9,726 nucleotides of DNA from an uncultured Burkholderiales bacterium (GTDB taxonomy: Bacteria; Pseudomonadota; Gammaproteobacteria; Burkholderiales; Burkholderiaceae_C): assembly GCA_937897495.1 (NCBI GenBank), contig CALCBL010000631.1, positions 1 to 9,726 on the forward strand, written 5' to 3'. Both the position numbers and the translations under genes were made by a program. The notes below the pieces were generated by a model. It did no database searches and had not been told where the DNA came from. It was given only the letters and a program-made list of their open reading frames with translations. How positions within the stretch are numbered: the stretch's first letter is position 1; every line of letters begins with the position of its first letter. Positions 5,324-9,726 of this stretch are shown here, piece by piece.

Positions 5324-7075
5324 TCAGTCAGCCTGTGCTACTTTGCTGATGACAAAGGCCGCAATGTCTGCAGCCGCTACTGCCGTGGCTGCTTCGTCGC
5401 GGCGGTGTTGGTATTCCACTTTGCCTTCTTTGAGACCACGATCGCCCAGCGTCACGCGGTGCGGCACGCCAATGAGTTCCCAATCGGCGAACATGGCACC
5501 AGGGCGCTCGCCACGATCATCTAGCAACACATCGACACCCGCCGCCATGAGATCGGCATAGAGCTTTTCAGATACAGCTTTGACATCGGGGCTGCGATCT
5601 GCACCGATAGGGCAAATGACCACGGTGAAAGGCGCAATGGCGTCTGGCCAAATGATGCCCTTGGCGTCGTGGTTTTGTTCAATGGCCGCGGCAGGCAAGC
5701 GCGTCACACCAATGCCATAGCAACCCATTTCCAAAAACTGAGGTTTGCCGTTTTCATCCAAAAACGTGGCATTCATGGCCTGGCTGTACTTGGTGCCCAA
5801 ATAAAACACATGGCCTACTTCAATGCCGCGTTCAATGACCAAGGCGCCCTTGCCATCGGGCGACATATCGCCATCGACCACATTGCGCAAATCGGCCACC
5901 ATCATGGGCTCGGGCAAATCACGTCCCCAATTCACACCCGTGATGTGGTGGTCGGGTTGATTGGCGCCGCAAATCCAGTCGGCCATGACAGCCACTTCGC
6001 GGTCGGCCACCACGTTCAAAGGCTTCTTCAAATTCAAGGGGCCTAAGTAGCCGGGCTTGCAGCCAAAGTGCTCGTCAATTTCGGTCAATGTGGCAAAACG
6101 AAAGCCCACGTTCAAGCCAGGCAACTTGCCCACTTTGACTTCGTTCATGTCGTGATCGCCACGAAGCAACAGCAGCCATACCTTGGAGGCTTTGATGTTG
6201 CCCTGCTCGTCCGTTTCATCGGTGGCCAAGACCAAAGACTTCACAGTGGTCGACAAAGGTGCGCCCAACAAGGCCGCAACATCTTCGCAGGTGCTCTTGC
6301 CGGGTGTGGGGGTGAGGGCTTGGGGTTTGGCGGCATCAGGGCGTGCATGTGCGGGCGCTAACGCCTCCGCTTTCTCCATGTTGGCCGCGTAATCGCTTTG
6401 AGGGCAATACACGATGGCGTCTTCGCCGGTGGCAGCAATCACTTGAAACTCTTCGCTCAAATCGCCACCAATAGCGCCACTGTCGGCCGCTACAGCGCGG
6501 TAGCTCAAACCAAAGCGATCAAAGATTTTGCGGTAGGCATCGGCCATGATCTTGTAGCTTTGCTTGGCAGACACTGGGTCGCGATCAAAGCTGTAAGCGT
6601 CTTTCATGATGAACTCACGGCCGCGCATCAGGCCAAAGCGGGGACGGCGCTCGTCGCGGAATTTGGTTTGAATTTGGTAGAAGTTTTTGGGCAATTGTTT
6701 GTAGCTGCGCAGTTCTTGGCGGGCCACATCCGTGATCACTTCTTCGCTGGTGGGTTGCACCACAAAGTCGCGGCCATGGCGGTCCTTGATGCGCAACAGC
6801 TCGGGGCCCATTTTTTCAAAGCGTCCGGTCTCTTGCCACAGCTCAGCGGGTTGAACCACAGGCATGGTCATTTCAATGGCGCCCGCGCGGTTCATTTCTT
6901 CGCGCACGATGGCTTCCACTTTGCGAATGACACGCAATCCCATGGGCATGTAGTTGTAGATGCCAGCGCCCAAGCGCTTAATCATGCCGGCGCGCATCAT
7001 GAGTTGATGGCTCACCACCTCGGCGTCTGCAGGCGCCTCTTTGAGGGTGGAAATTAAAAATTGACTGGCTTTCAT
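5324..7075 (-). CDS. proS: Prolyl-tRNA synthetase, bacterial type with editing domain
   Basis: Charges tRNA(Pro) with proline using ATP in the cytosol. The 583-residue length fits the bacterial (ProS type 1) family. Class II motif 1 lies around [19 protein letters not shown] (28-46). The proline-site TSEE is at 109-112. Motif 2 covers [19 protein letters not shown] (137-155). An insertion of about 225-400 is the YbaK-like editing domain that clears mischarged Ala-tRNA(Pro); it holds VKSLVL with Lys279 and GDHDMNEVK (307-315). Motif 3 includes [10 protein letters not shown] (451-460), and the C-terminal anticodon-binding domain runs from about 480. It starts with ATG with only a weak upstream GGA. 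It is divergent from rppH and followed at 11 bases by the transglycosylase gene. Confidence 0.97.
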   Translation of the reverse strand: MKASQFLISTLKEAPADAEVVSHQLMMRAGMIKRLGAGIYNYMPMGLRVIRKVEAIVREEMNRAGAIEMTMPVVQPAELWQETGRFEKMGPELLRIKDRHGRDFVVQPTSEEVITDVARQELRSYKQLPKNFYQIQTKFRDERRPRFGLMRGREFIMKDAYSFDRDPVSAKQSYKIMADAYRKIFDRFGLSYRAVAADSGAIGGDLSEEFQVIAATGEDAIVYCPQSDYAANMEKAEALAPAHARPDAAKPQALTPTPGKSTCEDVAALLGAPLSTTVKSLVLATDETDEQGNIKASKVWLLLLRGDHDMNEVKVGKLPGLNVGFRFATLTEIDEHFGCKPGYLGPLNLKKPLNVVADREVAVMADWICGANQPDHHITGVNWGRDLPEPMMVADLRNVVDGDMSPDGKGALVIERGIEVGHVFYLGTKYSQAMNATFLDENGKPQFLEMGCYGIGVTRLPAAAIEQNHDAKGIIWPDAIAPFTVVICPIGADRSPDVKAVSEKLYADLMAAGVDVLLDDRGERPGAMFADWELIGVPHRVTLGDRGLKEGKVEYQHRRDEAATAVAAADIAAFVISKVAQAD

Positions 7076-7113
7076 GGGCTAATTCCAAGCGTACTCAGGG
7101 TGAGTCCTAATGT

Positions 7114-7137
7114 TGCACAGAACCGTCCGTGCATAAT
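7114..7137 (+). promoter_or_regulatory. Possible rppH promoter and small dyad in the proS-rppH gap
   Basis: CATAAT (7132-7137) is a 5/6 -10 match 30 bases before the rppH ATG, but its -35 is unconvincing: TTGCAC (7113-7118) is only 13 bases upstream. The same stretch holds an inverted repeat, TGCAC (7114-7118) and GTGCA (7129-7133), that touches the -10 and could be an operator or chance. No clear minus-strand promoter for proS was found in 7076-7140. Confidence 0.35.
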
Positions 7138-7156
7138 GGACACAGTTTAAAAATTT

Positions 7157-7160
7157 GGGA
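7157..7160 (+). promoter_or_regulatory. rppH: Ribosome binding site deciding the rppH start
   Basis: GGGA lies seven bases before the ATG at 7168. An in-frame GTG at 7129 would add 13 residues not expected in the family and has no comparable site, so 7168 is preferred. Confidence 0.65.
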
Positions 7161-7167
7161 TTTGATT

Positions 7168-7851
7168 ATGCTTGACCGCGAAGGCTTTCGGCCTAACGTC
7201 GGCATCATTCTGCTCAACCAGAAAAATCAGGTGTTTTGGGGCAAGCGCATCCGAACCCACAGTTGGCAGTTTCCGCAGGGCGGCATTGACCGGGGCGAAA
7301 GCCCTGAACAGGCCATGTTCCGCGAACTGCACGAAGAAGTGGGGCTCCTGCCGGAGCATGTGCGCATCGTGGCCCGTACCCGAGATTGGTTGCGCTATGA
7401 AGTGCCTGATCGTTTCATACGACGCGACGCCAGGGGCCATTACAAGGGCCAAAAGCAAATTTGGTATTTGCTTCAACTGGTCGAGCCCGACTGGAACATC
7501 AACCTGCGCGCCACCAGCCACCCCGAGTTTGACGCTTGGCGCTGGAACGACTTTTGGGTGCCGCTCGATGTGGTGGTGGAATTCAAACGCGGCGTCTACG
7601 AAATGGCACTCACTGAGTTGTCCAGATACTTGCCCCGCTACGACAACCGAGGAAGGGGTTACCGCGGCGCGCCTCGGCCTAGAAACAACGACAACGAAGT
7701 AGAAACACCTGAACCACAAGGCTCAGAGGTGTCCATGACGGTTCAGTTTGGTTTCATGCAAACGCAAATTCGCATGGAGCTGCCACCGGGTGGCAGTTTT
7801 GATCCAGACCCTCAGAACAGTTTAGACAAACCAAAACCAGAAGATCAATGA
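7168..7851 (+). CDS. rppH: RNA 5'-pyrophosphohydrolase (Nudix)
   Basis: Removes pyrophosphate from the 5'-triphosphate end of mRNA, leaving a monophosphate that primes RNase E-dependent decay. The chosen start gives 227 residues beginning [13 protein letters not shown], the family N-terminus. The complete Nudix box is at 38-60 (G38, E44, R52, E53, E56, E57, G59), so all metal-binding glutamates are present. HSWQFPQGG and the GQKQIWYLL strand are typical of RppH. After about residue 160 comes a tail absent from the 176-residue enterobacterial enzyme: an Arg/Gly-rich stretch ([17 protein letters not shown]), an acidic/Pro segment, a short [20 protein letters not shown] piece and a polar end. 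It looks disordered and may contact RNA. It is divergent from proS and ends at a terminator that begins at its stop codon. Confidence 0.95.
   Translation: MLDREGFRPNVGIILLNQKNQVFWGKRIRTHSWQFPQGGIDRGESPEQAMFRELHEEVGLLPEHVRIVARTRDWLRYEVPDRFIRRDARGHYKGQKQIWYLLQLVEPDWNINLRATSHPEFDAWRWNDFWVPLDVVVEFKRGVYEMALTELSRYLPRYDNRGRGYRGAPRPRNNDNEVETPEPQGSEVSMTVQFGFMQTQIRMELPPGGSFDPDPQNSLDKPKPEDQ
7453..7473 (+). other. Hairpin within rppH coding sequence
   Basis: AAGCAAAT (7453-7460) pairs perfectly with ATTTGCTT (7466-7473) around TTGGT. The 8-bp stem lies over the codons for KQIWYLL. It is AT-rich and may be a coding by-product; no T-tract follows. Confidence 0.3.
7780..7800 (+). terminator. Terminator-like hairpin inside the 3' end of rppH
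   Basis: CTGCCAC (7780-7786) pairs with GTGGCAG (7790-7796) around CGG, a GC-rich 7-bp stem followed by four Ts. It lies about 50 bases before the rppH stop, within the codons for ELPPGGSF, and upstream of the main terminator. The T-tract is short and translating ribosomes would mask it, so activity is uncertain. Confidence 0.35.
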
Positions 7852-7876
7852 AAAAGGGGCTTTGAATGCCCCTTTT
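7852..7876. terminator. Bidirectional rho-independent terminator between rppH and proB
   Basis: AAAAGGGGC (7852-7860) and GCCCCTTTT (7868-7876) form a perfect 9-bp stem with a seven-base loop. Ts end the right arm on the plus strand, and the complement gives five Ts on the minus strand, so it suits both convergent genes. The A-tract starts at the final A of the rppH stop codon, and the proB stop lies 19 bases beyond the other arm. Confidence 0.85.
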
Positions 7877-7895
7877 GACTTGGATAAGTAAGGGC

Positions 7896-9032
7896 TCAGC
7901 GGGTCAAGATCAAGTTGTCGCGGTGCACAAATTCAGACTCGGCGACATAGCCTAACAAGCCCTCAAACTCTGAAGAGGGTTTGCGGCAAATGAGTCTGGC
8001 TTCGGTACTGGCGTAGTTGGCCAAGCCACGCGCAATTTCCAGTCCATTCACATCACGTATGGCGATGACATCGCCTCGAGAAAAATCACCCTCGACATGC
8101 GTCATGCCAATGGCAAGCAAGCTCTTGCCTTCGGCTTGCAACTTAGAAGCAGCGCCAGGATCAACAGTAACTGCGCCGCGCAATTGCAAATGATCGGCCA
8201 TCCACTGTTTGCGCGCTTGTTGTTTTTGCGTTTGCGCCACCAACAAGGTACCAATGGGCTCGCCTTTGCACAAGCGAATGAGGGCATCGGGTTCGCGGCC
8301 CCAAGCAATGACAGTGGATGCGCCCGAACCGGCAGCACGCTTGGCTGCCAAAATTTTGGTGATCATGCCGCCGCTGCCAATGCTGGAGCCTACGCCACCG
8401 GCCATGGCTTCTAAGGCAGGATCTCCGGCACGGGCTTCGTGTACAAATTCGGCAGCAGGATTTTTGCGAGGGTCGGCGGTGTACAAACCTTTTTGATCGG
8501 TCAAGATGACCAAGGCATCGGCTTCCACCAAGTTGGCCACCAAAGCACCCAAGGTGTCGTTGTCGCCAAACTTAATTTCGTCGTTCACCACCGTGTCGTT
8601 TTCGTTGATGACGGGCAGCACTTTGTGATGCAACAAAGTGAGCAGGGTGGAACGGGCGTTCAAATAACGTTCTCTATCGGCCAGGTCGGCATGCGTGAGC
8701 AGCACCTGGGCACTGCCCAAACCGTTTTCACGCAATTTGGTTTCGTACATTTGCGCCAAACCCATTTGACCCACCGCAGCGGCCGCTTGCAAAGCATGAA
8801 TTTCTTGGGGGCGTGTGGCCCAACCTAAACGCTTCATGCCTTCGGCAATGGCACCGCTGGACACCATGATGACCTCGCGACCGTCTTTGGCCATGAGCGC
8901 CATCTGGCGGCACCATTCACCGATGGCCGCTTCGTCTAGACCGCGTCCTTCGTTGGTGACCAAACTGGAGCCGACCTTGACCACGATGCGTCGCGCATCG
9001 CGCAAAACAGTGGACGTAAATGGCTGACTCAT
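7896..9032 (-). CDS. proB: Glutamate 5-kinase (gamma-glutamyl kinase)
   Basis: Phosphorylates L-glutamate with ATP to gamma-glutamyl phosphate, the first and normally proline-inhibited step of proline synthesis, in the cytosol. The chosen ATG gives 378 residues; a TTG three codons upstream (9039-9041) is a less likely alternative. The amino-acid-kinase domain has [13 protein letters not shown] (17-29), [14 protein letters not shown] (57-70), the [19 protein letters not shown] segment that binds substrate and feedback inhibitor, [13 protein letters not shown], and GGMITK. A C-terminal PUA domain of about 90 residues follows, with [18 protein letters not shown]. The usual partner proA is not adjacent; instead proB follows obgE by 47 bases on the same strand, an arrangement common in betaproteobacteria. 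No good Shine-Dalgarno is seen at either start. Confidence 0.96.
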   Translation of the reverse strand: MSQPFTSTVLRDARRIVVKVGSSLVTNEGRGLDEAAIGEWCRQMALMAKDGREVIMVSSGAIAEGMKRLGWATRPQEIHALQAAAAVGQMGLAQMYETKLRENGLGSAQVLLTHADLADRERYLNARSTLLTLLHHKVLPVINENDTVVNDEIKFGDNDTLGALVANLVEADALVILTDQKGLYTADPRKNPAAEFVHEARAGDPALEAMAGGVGSSIGSGGMITKILAAKRAAGSGASTVIAWGREPDALIRLCKGEPIGTLLVAQTQKQQARKQWMADHLQLRGAVTVDPGAASKLQAEGKSLLAIGMTHVEGDFSRGDVIAIRDVNGLEIARGLANYASTEARLICRKPSSEFEGLLGYVAESEFVHRDNLILTR

Positions 9033-9055
9033 GGTGTTCAATGTAACGCAAGTGC

Positions 9056-9076
9056 AAAAAATTCGGGTTGTCGAAT
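9056..9076 (-). terminator. Weak terminator- or attenuator-like hairpin between obgE and proB
   Basis: On the minus strand ATTCG and CGAAT (9076-9072 and 9065-9061) form a 5-bp stem with a six-base loop, followed by a run of Ts (complement of 9056-9061). It lies right after the obgE stop. The short AT-containing stem suggests at most partial termination, which could lower proB expression relative to obgE. Confidence 0.3.
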
Positions 9077-9079
9077 CAA

Positions 9080-9726
9080 TTAGAGGGGAGGTTCCTCAAC
9101 AAAACGCGGATCGATATAGACCGGTTCTTGCTCTTGAATTTGCTGCGCTTTAATGTGCTGGAAAATCGTCTTGATCAAAGTCTCACAACCTTCGCGGGTA
9201 AGCGCAGAAATTTCAAACACAGGGCCTTTGTATTTGAATCGCTTGATGAAGTCTTTGACTCGGGCTTCGCGCTCTTCAACCGGCACCATGTCAAGTTTGT
9301 TGAGCACCAACCAACGCGGCTTGTCGTACAAAGCTTTGTCGTATTTTTTGAGCTCGCCCACAATGGCTTTGGCTTGCGCCACAGGATCGACTGTTTCATC
9401 AAAGGGTGCAAAGTCAATCATGTGCAACAACAAGCGCGTGCGCTGCAAATGCCGCAAGAACAAATGACCCAAACCAGCGCCATCAGAGGCGCCCTCAATA
9501 AGACCGGGCACATCGGCCACCACAAAGCTTTGCTCAGGGCCGACGCGAACCACACCCAAATTGGGGTGCAAAGTGGTGAACGGGTAGTCTGCAATTTTGG
9601 GGCGCGCGTTGGAAATAGCGGCAATCAGTGTGGACTTGCCTGCATTGGGCATGCCCAGCAACCCGACATCGGCCAAGACCTTTAATTCGAGCTTGAGTTC
9701 TTTTTTCTCACCGGGCCAGCCGGGTG
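9080..9726 (-). CDS. obgE: Obg-family GTPase (5'-truncated by window edge)
   Basis: An essential GTPase that binds the 50S subunit and supports ribosome assembly and stress responses. The frame stays open to the window edge, entering with [16 protein letters not shown], so the Gly-rich Obg fold at the N-terminus lies outside; a start near 9676 would only be an internal TTG. GTPase motifs are G1 GMPNAGKST, a switch I region with [11 protein letters not shown]3 [17 protein letters not shown]4 NKLD and G5 SAL. The protein ends EEPPL soon after the G domain, without the C-terminal OCT domain of some Gram-positive Obg proteins. It is probably co-transcribed with proB downstream, and in betaproteobacteria usually follows rplU-rpmA, which would lie beyond the right edge. 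Confidence 0.95.
   Translation of the reverse strand, partial: PGWPGEKKELKLELKVLADVGLLGMPNAGKSTLIAAISNARPKIADYPFTTLHPNLGVVRVGPEQSFVVADVPGLIEGASDGAGLGHLFLRHLQRTRLLLHMIDFAPFDETVDPVAQAKAIVGELKKYDKALYDKPRWLVLNKLDMVPVEEREARVKDFIKRFKYKGPVFEISALTREGCETLIKTIFQHIKAQQIQEQEPVYIDPRFVEEPPL

Noticed and set aside
6398..7057. Long open frame (219 codons) on the plus strand opposite proS
   Set aside because: It is antisense to the conserved catalytic region of proS, its translation is His/Ala-rich without motifs, and it is explained by proS codon bias.
7129..7167. Upstream GTG start adding 13 residues to RppH
   Set aside because: The family N-terminus begins at [16 protein letters not shown] is correctly spaced for the ATG at 7168, and the likely -10 element lies within this stretch.
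7147..7719. Open frame of 190 codons on the minus strand opposite rppH
   Set aside because: Covers the complete Nudix domain in antisense; translation shows no family features.
9033..9041. TTG start for proB three codons upstream of the ATG
   Set aside because: No ribosome binding site favours it and an ATG is available at 9032; kept only as a minor alternative.
9068..9685. Long open frame (205 codons) on the plus strand opposite obgE
   Set aside because: Complementary to the GTPase domain of obgE, with no recognisable domain and no ribosome binding site.
1..9726. Search for a novel multi-gene system, mobile element, CRISPR array, tRNA or rRNA
   Set aside because: Every sizeable stretch is filled by recognisable housekeeping genes; no direct-repeat array, transposase, integrase, toxin-antitoxin pair or tRNA-like cloverleaf was seen by eye.

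Overview
The window reads as chromosomal DNA from a betaproteobacterium, most likely Burkholderiales and probably the Comamonadaceae (a Limnohabitans/Rhodoferax/Curvibacter-like freshwater bacterium). This rests on protein wording (for example the HemA N-terminus [20 protein letters not shown] and the RppH N-terminus [13 protein letters not shown]), on RppH carrying a long C-terminal tail, and on gene order (hemA-prfA-prmC-grxD facing a lytic transglycosylase/proS pair, then rppH, then proB behind obgE). It was judged from memory, without a database search. The DNA is densely coding, with no gene-free stretch above about 100 bases and no sign of phage, insertion sequences, tRNA, rRNA or CRISPR.

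Layout. (1) 1-898: the 3' part of a glycerophosphodiester phosphodiesterase gene (ugpQ) converges on, and overlaps by 17 bases, a small three-helix membrane protein gene on the minus strand. (2) 899-939: a 41-base divergent promoter region with one AT-rich core readable as a -10 element in both directions. (3) 940-4193: hemA-prfA-prmC, an operon-like run on the plus strand: glutamyl-tRNA reductase, release factor 1, and the methyltransferase that modifies the release-factor GGQ glutamine. (4) 4261-4590: grxD, a monothiol CGFS glutaredoxin with its own ribosome binding site and possibly its own promoter. (5) 4637-4675: a strong bidirectional terminator, most of which lies inside the 3' end of the opposing gene. 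(6) 5312-4647 and 7075-5324: a minus-strand pair, proS then a Tat-type lytic transglycosylase. (7) 7168-7851: rppH on the plus strand, ending at a bidirectional terminator (7852-7876). (8) 9032-7896 and 9726-9080: proB and, upstream of it, the 3' part of obgE on the minus strand.

The genes are housekeeping: tetrapyrrole synthesis (hemA), translation termination (prfA, prmC), Fe-S/redox handling (grxD), tRNA charging (proS), cell-wall turnover (transglycosylase), mRNA 5'-end processing (rppH), proline synthesis (proB) and ribosome assembly (obgE). I found no new multi-gene system. The most interesting signals are regulatory: hemA is the only gene here ending in TAG, a stop read by RF1, which the next gene (prfA) encodes; an 8-bp hairpin lies where readthrough of that TAG would end; prfA lacks a clear Shine-Dalgarno; hemA may be leaderless from a -10 element shared with its divergent neighbour; and a terminator doubles as coding sequence.
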